Below, piece by piece: positions 35,128-42,748 of a DNA stretch of 64,000 nucleotides; within the stretch, counting starts at the first letter, position 1; each line of letters opens with the position of its first letter. The notes below the pieces were generated by a model, which had not been told where the DNA came from, did not search any database, and saw only the letters and a list, made by a program, of their open reading frames with translations. This DNA comes from Bacillus sp. OK048 (GTDB lineage: Bacteria; Bacillota; Bacilli; Bacillales; Cytobacillaceae), in NCBI RefSeq assembly GCF_900103525.1, contig NZ_FNHN01000012.1, positions 62,001-126,000 on the forward strand, read 5' to 3'. The position numbers were made by a program, and so were the translations under genes.

Positions 35128-35259
35128 TATACTCAATTCCCTTCAGAATAAATTAATTTTGATAAAAATAATAACATTCTTAAAATGAATAATACTGACA
35201 TTAATTTTGATACTGTTACTTAAGCTGGTCCGTTAGTTGTAGTCATTCATTTTGCTCTA

Positions 35260-36144
35260 TTATACCTTAGCCAAATCCACTACAAATTCTGTTCCCCAAG
35301 CACTTAATGATTCCCAAACTTTTGGTTTAAGCGGCAGCTCCTCGTGCCATGGACGTGGTTCGAAAATGCCGAGTTCTGGAATTAATACATCCAGGTCTGT
35401 ATACAATTCAACCACATTTTGGTCTGGGTCATGATGGTAGGTTGCAATATTATGTCCAGCTGTATGGCGGGATGGGCCCCAAAGGACTGGATGACCATTC
35501 TTTGCTAATATGTCCGAACTAGCAAATTGATGACTGGCATCTTTTAATTGGAAAGCAATGTGGTGTAACCGAGTTTCATCCGATGCCACAATATTTAATG
35601 TGTGATGATCTGTATTACAAGATAAGAAATTGGCGAAAGCCTCTCCAATTTTATCTGTAAAATTAAACCCTAAAGCATCTCGGTAAAAATCGATGGTTTT
35701 TTGAAAATTCTTCGCATAAAAAGCGACATGTCCTAATTTGTGAGGAACAATCCCAGAAGTGCCAAAGCCAACAATTGTTTGGTCTATTTCCGTAAATAAT
35801 TCCAGGGTATTTCCTGCAGGATCCTGTAATTCTATCAATCTTGAAATACCTGGTTTCGCTTCTCTTTTAATAGTGGAGCTAATACCTTGTTCATGTAATT
35901 GTTCCTGTACTTCTTCTATGCTGAAATTTCCATCTAATTGGTATCCATAGCGGCGAATACCTTTTTTATCTGAAGGAGTAATTACGATATTGTGATGGTC
36001 GAGAGCGTTGCTTAAATAAGTTACGCCGTCCACTTCTTCTGAAATACGATACCCCATTGTATTCGTATAATATTCCACCATTCTATCCGCATTTTTCGAA
36101 TAAAAATCAACATACACTAATCTAAATACTTTTACAGTTGACAT
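35260..36144 (-). CDS. Extradiol dioxygenase, VOC superfamily
   Basis: 294 residues with two VOC repeats. Iron ligands in the C-terminal repeat are KLGHVAFYAKN (His), TRLHHIAFQL (His) and QNVVELYTD (Glu). The N-terminal repeat lacks them, as in type I extradiol enzymes. Sequence style differs clearly from the catechol 2,3-dioxygenase at 21625, so it probably cleaves a different catechol, perhaps a substituted or acid-bearing one. ATG start after GGAGGAATGGGAA. Lies between the FAH-family hydrolase and the monooxygenase. Confidence 0.9.
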   Translation of the reverse strand: MSTVKVFRLVYVDFYSKNADRMVEYYTNTMGYRISEEVDGVTYLSNALDHHNIVITPSDKKGIRRYGYQLDGNFSIEEVQEQLHEQGISSTIKREAKPGISRLIELQDPAGNTLELFTEIDQTIVGFGTSGIVPHKLGHVAFYAKNFQKTIDFYRDALGFNFTDKIGEAFANFLSCNTDHHTLNIVASDETRLHHIAFQLKDASHQFASSDILAKNGHPVLWGPSRHTAGHNIATYHHDPDQNVVELYTDLDVLIPELGIFEPRPWHEELPLKPKVWESLSAWGTEFVVDLAKV

Positions 36145-36244
36145 TTCCCATTCCTCCAGATTATTTAATCAGATACCAACCATTGGTCTTTTGCTGTCTT
36201 CCCTTTAAATCCACCTAACCTTGAAACAAATCAAAATCCTGTTT

Positions 36245-36258
36245 TGTAAACGCATACA
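36245..36258. promoter_or_regulatory. Possible cre box upstream of the VOC dioxygenase
   Basis: TGTAAACGCATACA fits the cre consensus at 13 of 14 positions and lies 100 bp upstream of the dioxygenase start in a 227-bp gap, where a second promoter of the cluster may sit. Confidence 0.45.
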
Positions 36259-36371
36259 TTCTTGTGAAATATTAAAACTAATAAATTCATTTTCATGGAA
36301 GTTAAATTTATTTATGTAAGACCTATAGGTCGCTGGGATATTTAATCCCAGCGGATAGAATAAATGCACTA

Positions 36372-37349
36372 TTAAGAAATTGCTACTTTACTTGAAACTA
36401 CTTTATTTACTTGTTCACCTAGGTCAATTTTTCCATCTTTACTTCTAATTTGACAACGAATAACGTCTCCATCTTCCAGATATTTACCGTTATTTATTTG
36501 ACTTTCAACAAGAAGTTCTACTTTCTCGGCGTAAGAGACCATAGGGCTTGAAATTTTTCCAAGTGTCTCTGGTGTAAGACTTAGCGCTACTCCACCTGTT
36601 GTACCTGTAATAACCAAATCACCTTTTGAAAGATCCATGATTTCTGAAAGCTCTGTTAGCGTTTCAGCAGGTTTGAATAATAATTGACTCGTATTTGCTG
36701 ATTGTCGTAATTCATCGTTTACCCATAAATTTAATTCTAGATCATGAATGAGTGGAACCTCTTCTTTATCAAGTAAGTATAAAAACGGTCCTGTAGGTCC
36801 AAAAGTACGGTAGCTCTTCCCTTTTAACCATTGCCCCTCAGTGAGTTGTACATCACGGGCAGAAACATCATCCATAATGACAAGCCCTGCAATATATTGG
36901 TAGAGGTTTTCATCTGTCACTTCAACTGAAGAAGAAATCTCCGTTCCAATGACTAGTCCCAGCTCAATTTCATAGTCTAATAGCTTAACATGTGACGGAC
37001 GAATAATTTCTGTGTAGGGACCAGAAAGTGTGCTATCTGCTTTACTAAAAAACATATTATATGGCGGACGAGCTGCTTCCATTCCAGATTCAGCACGGTG
37101 AGATGAGTAATTGGCACCTTGGCAAACAATTCTTGCTGGTTTAGTCACAGGGCTTAAGATGGTTACTTCGTTTAATGAAAGAGATTCACCTTGTCCTTGT
37201 TCCTTTGCTTGTCTAGCTGCCTCAACACCTTCTTCTAAAAAATGTGCTAAAGAAGAAAAGGAATCCTTTAATACGAGAATTTTATCATTTGATACAACTC
37301 CCCACTGCTCTTGATTTTCATTTTCAAATCTTACTACTTGGATCCCCAT
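36372..37349 (-). CDS. Fumarylacetoacetate hydrolase family protein
   Basis: 325 residues. The N-terminal SH3-like segment (about 1-65) precedes the FAH core: VCQGANYSSHRAESG, metal-binding DYEIELGLVIG, MDDVSARDVQ, GPTGPFL, and LVITGTTGGVAL. Members cleave C-C bonds in beta-diketo acids (fumarylacetoacetate, fumarylpyruvate, acetylpyruvate) or decarboxylate and isomerise ring-cleavage products. Here it could split the product of the extradiol enzyme, with acetoacetate as one possible product, which would explain the ligase and thiolase in the same cluster. Start ATG after GGAGGAG. Confidence 0.9.
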   Translation of the reverse strand: MGIQVVRFENENQEQWGVVSNDKILVLKDSFSSLAHFLEEGVEAARQAKEQGQGESLSLNEVTILSPVTKPARIVCQGANYSSHRAESGMEAARPPYNMFFSKADSTLSGPYTEIIRPSHVKLLDYEIELGLVIGTEISSSVEVTDENLYQYIAGLVIMDDVSARDVQLTEGQWLKGKSYRTFGPTGPFLYLLDKEEVPLIHDLELNLWVNDELRQSANTSQLLFKPAETLTELSEIMDLSKGDLVITGTTGGVALSLTPETLGKISSPMVSYAEKVELLVESQINNGKYLEDGDVIRCQIRSKDGKIDLGEQVNKVVSSKVAIS

Positions 37350-37394
37350 AATTAACTCCTCCTAAATTTAATTGGTTCATTAAGTTCAAAGAAA

Positions 37395-38108
37395 CTACGA
37401 ATATATTTTTTCCAAAATCCTCTTAACCCGTAAGATTAACTCGATCATTTTATCATGTGCCAATTTTTCATCACGGGCCATGACAGCTTCATATATAGAA
37501 CGATGTCTTTCTAATACTTCATTTGTCGGTGTATCAAAAGGTGATTCTGGAACATTCTTGGCTGCTTTTAACGTTTTTTCTCGGCTAATAACTAGCGCTT
37601 TCCGGAGCGTTCTAACAGTGTTAATGATTAGATCGTTGTAAGAAGCCTTTAAAATACTTTCATGGAAATCAAAATCGGCATTTACCCATGCCTTTTCATC
37701 TCCGATTGATTGTTCGAGCCGATTGAAAGCATCTTTAATGTTAATCAAATCCTGCTCGGTTGCTCTTTGTGCTGCTAGTGCTGCTGCCATGGGTTCAAGC
37801 CCCATTCTAACTTCGGTTAAATGCAGTAGAAAATCTCGATTATTCTCATCTTCCAGCACCCAGTTCATAACTTCAAAATTCCACCATTGCCACTCTGAAC
37901 GTGGAAGTACAATCGTCCCAGCCCTTTGATTGGACCTAACAAGACCCATAGTAGATAGACTTTTAAAGGATTCACGGACTACCGTTCGACTTACTTTATA
38001 TATTTCACCTAAATCCTCTACTTTTGGTAAGATTTCTCCTTGTTTTAGCTCGCCAGTGACTATTTTTCGTCCAAGCTCACAAACTAATTGCTCACTTCTA
38101 TTTTTCAT
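37395..38108 (-). CDS. GntR-family regulator, FadR subgroup
   Basis: 237 residues. Winged helix in residues about 5-70 (GEILPKVEDLGEIYKVSRTVVRESFKSL), then an all-helical FCD domain with the metal-ligand pattern Asp/His (ADFDFHESILKAS, ERHRSIYEAVMARD). First gene of the second aromatic-type cluster, 45 bp upstream of the FAH-family gene, so very likely its ligand-responsive repressor. A perfect palindrome directly upstream (38146-38166) is a candidate operator. The ligand is probably a carboxylate intermediate. Confidence 0.92.
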   Translation of the reverse strand: MKNRSEQLVCELGRKIVTGELKQGEILPKVEDLGEIYKVSRTVVRESFKSLSTMGLVRSNQRAGTIVLPRSEWQWWNFEVMNWVLEDENNRDFLLHLTEVRMGLEPMAAALAAQRATEQDLINIKDAFNRLEQSIGDEKAWVNADFDFHESILKASYNDLIINTVRTLRKALVISREKTLKAAKNVPESPFDTPTNEVLERHRSIYEAVMARDEKLAHDKMIELILRVKRILEKIYS

Positions 38109-38145
38109 AGAGCGTTTTTCCTCCTATCCTTACAATGTCCTAACC

Positions 38146-38166
38146 TTACCATAACAGTAATGGTAA
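38146..38166. promoter_or_regulatory. Putative FadR/GntR operator
   Basis: TTACCAT, 7-bp spacer, ATGGTAA: perfect 7-bp arms, 38 bp before the GntR start. Not repeated elsewhere in the cluster as far as I can see, so control of the whole cluster would be from this promoter. Confidence 0.6.
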
Positions 38167-38682
38167 TCCGATTTTTTGGGATAGAAGTTTTAAAAAATGG
38201 GGTACCATTCAACAATGGAAACGCCTCCATTTATTCGTAATCTGTATCACCACCTTTAGATCTAAGAAAGTTTAATAGGTACACATCCAAAATAAATAAT
38301 ATTTATCTGATTATTATAATAAATAATATTTATTTTCCTGTCAACAACTTTTTCAAATATTCAAAAGAGTAAAAAAATGCAAGGTATCTCCAATTTATGG
38401 GTTGTTTCTAGCGCTTTAAACTAATTTAATGTTGATAAGTATAGTTAACAGAAAACCGTAGATTGTATAATAATCAACACGAGTCAGTTAACGCTTACAC
38501 TTCCATTTCCTATGTTTCTATGAACAAACTACAATATCCTTCCGTGGCAAGCCTTTTTTTATTACTTCCGTCGTGACATATAGGACATCCTCTGGATACA
38601 TTGGTTTGATATCCTATTTATTGCAACATTCATGCCAACTTCCTTTTATCTATCCTATCAACATTTTCATTAACACAAAAAA
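38167..38682. other. Long intergenic region upstream of the GntR cluster
   Basis: About 515 bp without a credible gene. It contains two near-identical AT palindromic tracts (AATAAATAATATTTAT at about 38291 and again near 38328) and a possible cre box at 38486. Nothing else recognised. Confidence 0.5.
38486..38499. promoter_or_regulatory. Possible cre box
   Basis: AGTTAACGCTTACA; its complement TGTAAGCGTTAACT matches the cre consensus except for one end base. About 380 bp before the GntR start, so the link to the cluster is uncertain. Confidence 0.4.
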
Positions 38683-38731
38683 AACCTGTAAAGCATTCTT
38701 AACAATAAATGTTTAGAATGCTTTACAGGTT
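38683..38731 (-). terminator. Strong terminator of the iron-uptake unit
   Basis: AACCTGTAAAGCATTCT / AGAATGCTTTACAGGTT, a perfect 17-bp stem followed on the minus strand by a T8 run; 52 bp beyond the lipoprotein stop. Confidence 0.9.
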
Positions 38732-38782
38732 GTAAATCTATCGTCCTAGGAAGGCCCCTTCGTTATTTTCTTTAAAAACTCA

Positions 38783-39157
38783 TTATTTGGTATGATCCTC
38801 TAATTCTTTCAAGGCCAAAGTAAGTTGGTCATTTAAAGAACCCAATGCGTCTTTATCAAGAGTGGCTGCTTCCGAACCTGCAATGGTTGGAGCCAGATAT
38901 TTTTCTATTTTTTCATATAAATCTTTGTTATCCTTCTTAACACCTTCTTCAAAGGAAGACCATTGATCTTCTAACTGTGGACCAACTTCCTTTACTTTTG
39001 CTTGGTCGCCGTTTTCAATAGCTTTTGCCAGCTGTTCTGTTGTCTCTAGCATATTATTTACTCCCACAGAAATTTTACTATCAGTTGAATTACAACCTGC
39101 TAGAACGAGTGCACTTCCAAATCCGAATGCTAAAATCACCGCTTGTACTTTTTTCAT
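38783..39157 (-). CDS. Iron-uptake-associated lipoprotein
   Basis: About 124 residues from ATG at 39157 (GAGG, 9-bp spacing); an in-frame ATG at 39172 is less well placed. Signal peptide with lipobox VLAGC. The mature helical part (DQWSSFEEGVKKDNKDLYEKIEKYL) echoes the extracytoplasmic N-terminal region of the FTR1 protein encoded directly upstream (NKTWREIEEGIKEDSATAYRDIE), suggesting a shared helical-bundle fold. It may help present iron to the permease or bridge to other Efe components. No EfeO/EfeB gene is next to it. Function inferred from context only. Confidence 0.7.
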   Translation of the reverse strand: MKKVQAVILAFGFGSALVLAGCNSTDSKISVGVNNMLETTEQLAKAIENGDQAKVKEVGPQLEDQWSSFEEGVKKDNKDLYEKIEKYLAPTIAGSEAATLDKDALGSLNDQLTLALKELEDHTK

Positions 39158-39179
39158 TCCATTATTCCTCATTTCAAAT

Positions 39180-40651
39180 TTAATTTTGACTGCTTATTGG
39201 TTTTTTACTTTTAATGATTTTTAATAGAATCATCATAACGGCCCCAAATACAAGAATAACTTGAGGTATTGTACTTTCCCATGAAGGATAAAGTGCAAAA
39301 AATTCGAAACTTGGAATGCCTGGAGAATTAGTGGTTTGGATGAATCCAGCTAATTGTAGGCTGTGTATTCCCATTCCCGTAAACTTAACACAAAGGTAAA
39401 ATACGATGATACTAGACACCATAAAGAATAGACGCAGCGGCAGCTTTAATCCTGCAAATACCATTAAATACGCTAAGATTCCAAGTATTGCAGCTCCAAT
39501 TAGAAAACCAATCAATAGGGACTGAAGTTTTATTTGGCTAGCCATACCCATATAGAATAATACGGTTTCTGTTCCTTCTCGGAATACTGCAAGAAAGGCA
39601 AGAGCACCTAATGAAACTAGTTTACCTGTTGTTAAAGCTGTTTGGCTTTTTTCACGAATATACTGATTCCAATCAGCGATATTCGTGAAAAAAGCCAATA
39701 GCTCATGTACAATAACATTACGGCAGCAAAGACACCTGTCCACCCAGCAATAAGTGCATTATTATTACCAAACGCTCCAGAAGAGATCACAAATTTTACA
39801 ATAATGGCGAGTATTACACTAACTCCTAGACCAGCTAATACCCCAGTCCAAATCCATCCGATTCCCTTTCCATCTGCTGATTTCTTTACAAATGACATAA
39901 GTGCTATCACTACAAGAAGGGCTTCTAAACCTTCTCGAATAAGAATCATGGCAGCATCCCAATAAGTGTATTGAGATTTATTAGCTAAAGGGGTTAAGTA
40001 TTTTACCATTGTATTAATTGTTTGATTTGCTTCTTTATAATTAGGCGGGTTAGCAGCAAGCATTGCTTGAATCGTCACCAAGTCTCTCTCGGAATCACTG
40101 TAAACGGAGGCAGATTGTGCGACCACCGCTCCTTCTACACTCAACCAGCTGCTATTTGCCTTTTTAATGCCCTTTAATGCTTCAGATTGATTGTGTTCAT
40201 TCACTTCCGCCTTTGTTTCTTGGAGAAGTAAAATAAATTCACCTAATGTAATATCCTCTTTCTTAAAACCTTTCTCTTTTGGATAACCTCCACTTACAAA
40301 TTTTTCACTAACAGACTTTAAATCCTGTAAAGCCTGAATAACTTGTTCTTGATTTTTAATGGTTAAGGCATAGACTACCTTTCCCATATTCGATTCAATA
40401 TCTCGATAGGCAGTTGCAGAATCTTCTTTAATCCCCTCTTCTATTTCCCGCCAGGTCTTATTAAATTGATCATAACCTTTCTCACTATCCGAAAGGTTTC
40501 CTTTAGAAGCAAAATCAATGGCTTGATCAATAAATTCTCCAGCTTTATTTATATCGTCACTGGAACTCCCTGCCGCAAATACGGGATTATGTAAACCAAA
40601 TCCTACTACTAATAGAAGTATAGAAAAATTAAGTAATAGATTTTTCCTCAT
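39180..40651 (-). pseudogene. efeU: FTR1/EfeU iron permease gene, frameshifted
   Basis: Two overlapping frames together encode one FTR1 protein. The first (40651-39632; ATG after AAGGAGG) has a signal peptide, a soluble helical domain, and the iron motif REGLEALLVV (239-248); it reads YMSYWLF then diverges to SRISLIGISIF and stops. The second frame resumes with NIADWNQYIREKS, carries the second iron motif FREGTETVLFYMG, and ends at 39180. A one-base shift in a T6 run (CTTTTTTC) joins them. The break lies in the 5' arm of a 53-bp palindrome. Either a real disruption, a programmed -1 slip, or a sequencing error. Fur boxes upstream indicate an intact iron-starvation promoter. Lipoprotein gene follows by 22 bp. 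Confidence 0.88.
39644..39696. repeat. 53-bp palindrome at the FTR1 frameshift
   Basis: Arms GGCTTTTTTCACGAATAT (39644-39661) and ATATTCGTGAAAAAAGCC (39679-39696) are perfect 18-bp complements, and the 17-bp centre contains CTGATTCCAATCAG, itself a 6-2-6 palindrome. It lies wholly inside coding sequence at the frameshift point. Confidence 0.95.
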
Positions 40652-40679
40652 GAAAACCTCCTTAAAAAATTAGTTAACT

Positions 40680-40698
40680 GATAACGATTTTCATTATC
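40680..40698. promoter_or_regulatory. Fur box 1
   Basis: GATAACGATTTTCATTATC matches the 19-bp Fur consensus at 16 positions. 28 bp upstream of the FTR1 start, so it overlaps the leader or promoter. Confidence 0.75.
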
Positions 40699-40724
40699 AA
40701 CCACATATTTATTATATTTTCTAT

Positions 40725-40739
40725 TGATAATGGTTGTCA
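40725..40739. promoter_or_regulatory. Fur box 2
   Basis: TGATAATGGTTGTCA fits the 7-1-7 core TGATAATnATTATCA at 12-13 positions. Tandem with Fur box 1, in the usual promoter range of the FTR1 gene. Confidence 0.7.
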
Positions 40740-40771
40740 ATTAGAGTTTGTAAAAATATTAAAATAAATTT

Positions 40772-40834
40772 AAAAAAGGTGCCAGACCCCCGTTGCATTA
40801 AAGCAGTAGTTCATCGGGGGACTGACACCTTTTT
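40772..40834. terminator. Large bidirectional terminator of the GGTGCC hairpin family
   Basis: AAAAAAGGTGCCAGACCCCCG pairs with CGGGGGACTGACACCTTTTT (13 of 15 core pairs), with A and T runs on both sides. It ends the 40870-41589 gene on the minus strand and insulates the FTR1 promoter. Confidence 0.8.
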
Positions 40835-40869
40835 CTCACATAGTTGAGACTACAAGTGAATGGAATTCA

Positions 40870-41589
40870 TTATCGGGCTCCAAATTGTTCCTTCACTAGG
40901 TCCTCTTCTTCTTTTGGACTCAAGATTCCATATGCTTTTCCAACTGTTCCATCTTTAAATTCCCATATTACGTTATGATCAGCTACAATATTACTAAAAT
41001 TATTCCTTAACCAATTATTGACGATTTCAAGCATATCGATATTTTGGCTATATGCAGGATTCTCCTGAAGGACTTCTTTCACTGCCAGAAGGTTAACTTC
41101 GGTCATTTGAACAAATTCCCATTTTTCTTCTGAACGAACTTTTTGATGTGTCATATTATGAAGAATCTCTAATAGAACTTCTTCGGATGGCGATTGATAT
41201 ATTCCTAAAGCGATTTTAGATTGATTGATCTCGGGTTTTAATTTTGCCAAACGGGCTTCTTCATTTATCTTTTGATTTCTGTTAAACTCGTCTTTTACAA
41301 CAGCTATCCTATCCAAAAGCTTTTGTTTTTCTTCAATATTTGGCAATAAATAGACCGCTTCTTCAGCTGCATCAATATTCTCCTGTGTCGGATTCATTTC
41401 TGCACTAATTACCTTCGTTTCTGCCATTCTACCTTCCTTTTGGAAAGCTTCTCTTTCTGCCTTTTGTTGAGATTCGATCGCAGCTTTATCCTTTGCTTCT
41501 TGGTAAAACTTGTAACCTATTATTCCTCCACTAGCTAACACTAAACTAGCAAGAAAGATGATTGCAAATTTATGTTTATGTACTACCAT
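40870..41589 (-). CDS. Membrane-anchored protein, DUF6241-like
   Basis: 239 residues. One N-terminal membrane helix (about 8-27, FAIIFLASLVLASGGIIGYKF) followed by a charged coiled-coil stretch (about 30-125), then a compact C-terminal domain beginning LLEILHNMTHQKVRSEEKWEF and ending GTVGKAYGILSPKEEEDLV. The C-terminal pattern is one I recognise from uncharacterised Bacillus DUF6241 proteins. Extracytoplasmic orientation is likely. No function is assigned, and no operon partner is visible; it has its own terminator. Confidence 0.65.
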   Translation of the reverse strand: MVVHKHKFAIIFLASLVLASGGIIGYKFYQEAKDKAAIESQQKAEREAFQKEGRMAETKVISAEMNPTQENIDAAEEAVYLLPNIEEKQKLLDRIAVVKDEFNRNQKINEEARLAKLKPEINQSKIALGIYQSPSEEVLLEILHNMTHQKVRSEEKWEFVQMTEVNLLAVKEVLQENPAYSQNIDMLEIVNNWLRNNFSNIVADHNVIWEFKDGTVGKAYGILSPKEEEDLVKEQFGAR

Positions 41590-41813
41590 TACGCTTCCTC
41601 CGTTATCCGTTATGTACTACCAATTTATTTCATTCTTTCCAATTATACTAGAAAAGGCAAAAAATTTTTCAAATAATACTTCAAACTTAGTTAACATAAT
41701 ATAATTATTCAATTAATATTCATTATCCAGCCTAGCTTAGTATCATCATAAACATTTTGCAATTGCCCGTAGAAAGGATGAAACTTGTTTGATACTTTTT
41801 CGTATATACCTAC

Positions 41814-42674
41814 ATGCAAATTCAAATGAAAACGACGGAGTGGAATATTTTGATAAATGAGGAATCAACAGATTTTTTAATGGAAGAATTAAAAAAGATT
41901 GAAGCTTGGGAAAATGAACAGAAGGATTTATGGTTCTGGGAGAAACTTGGCCGTTTGCCATTCCTTTTGCTTGATAAAATAACGCCAAAGTTTATTCAAG
42001 AGAAAATTGGTTTGGCAATTGATGAGTTAGGAAGCTACATTCAAACCGGTGACCAATATTTAGTCAACGAAGAAACGATTCTAAAAAAGTTTGTCGCTGA
42101 TGATCTAGAATGGACAACAGCTGAAATTCGCGAAGCTCTTCGTGAACAGATTCCCCTTACTAAAATGGATGAGGTGGCAAACGATATCGGAAAATCGCGA
42201 ACAAAATTGGCCACTGTTCAAGGCGCCACAACAGGGATTGGCGGGATTTTTACGCTGGCAGTTGATATCCCTGTTCTATTAGGGTTATCTCTTAAAGTTT
42301 TACAGGAAATTTCCTTATGCTATGGGTATGACCCAAAGGAAAAATCAGAGAGAATTTTCATTGTAAAATGTCTTCAGTTTACCTCATCCGATATTGTTGG
42401 AAAAAAGGCAATTTCAGAGGACCTCGCTGCCTACCATCAAGGCAATCAGAATCATCAAATCGTTTCACAACTGCAAGGTTGGCGAGAAGTGGTGACGACG
42501 TACAGGGATTCGTTCGGCTGGAAAAAACTTTTTCAAATGGTCCCGATTGCTGGTATCATTTTTGGCGCAGTGATCAATCGCTCCTCCATGAGTGATGTAG
42601 CAGATGCAGGAAAAATGTTATATCGGAAACGAAGAATCCTGGAACGGTTACAGCAAATGGAATCGATTCAGTAA
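41814..42674 (+). CDS. EcsC family protein
   Basis: 286 residues. The amphipathic EcsC pattern is clear: an N-terminal charged helix with WEKLGRLPF, ATTGIGGIFTLAVDIPVLLGLSLKVLQEI in the middle, and VPIAGIIFGAVINRSSM near the end. The ATG at 41814 has no ribosome site, whereas TTG at 41850 follows GGAG at 9 bp (protein MINEESTDFLME), so the true N-terminus may be 12 residues shorter. EcsC proteins are membrane-associated and have no proven activity; B. subtilis ecsC sits with an ABC transporter, but none is here. Confidence 0.83.
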   Translation: MQIQMKTTEWNILINEESTDFLMEELKKIEAWENEQKDLWFWEKLGRLPFLLLDKITPKFIQEKIGLAIDELGSYIQTGDQYLVNEETILKKFVADDLEWTTAEIREALREQIPLTKMDEVANDIGKSRTKLATVQGATTGIGGIFTLAVDIPVLLGLSLKVLQEISLCYGYDPKEKSERIFIVKCLQFTSSDIVGKKAISEDLAAYHQGNQNHQIVSQLQGWREVVTTYRDSFGWKKLFQMVPIAGIIFGAVINRSSMSDVADAGKMLYRKRRILERLQQMESIQ

Positions 42675-42748
42675 ATTTATAAGTAACTAGATTATCATTT
42701 GAATTAAAGGGAAAAATAGGAAAGGTGGAGTTTGAAAGGAGACTAATT

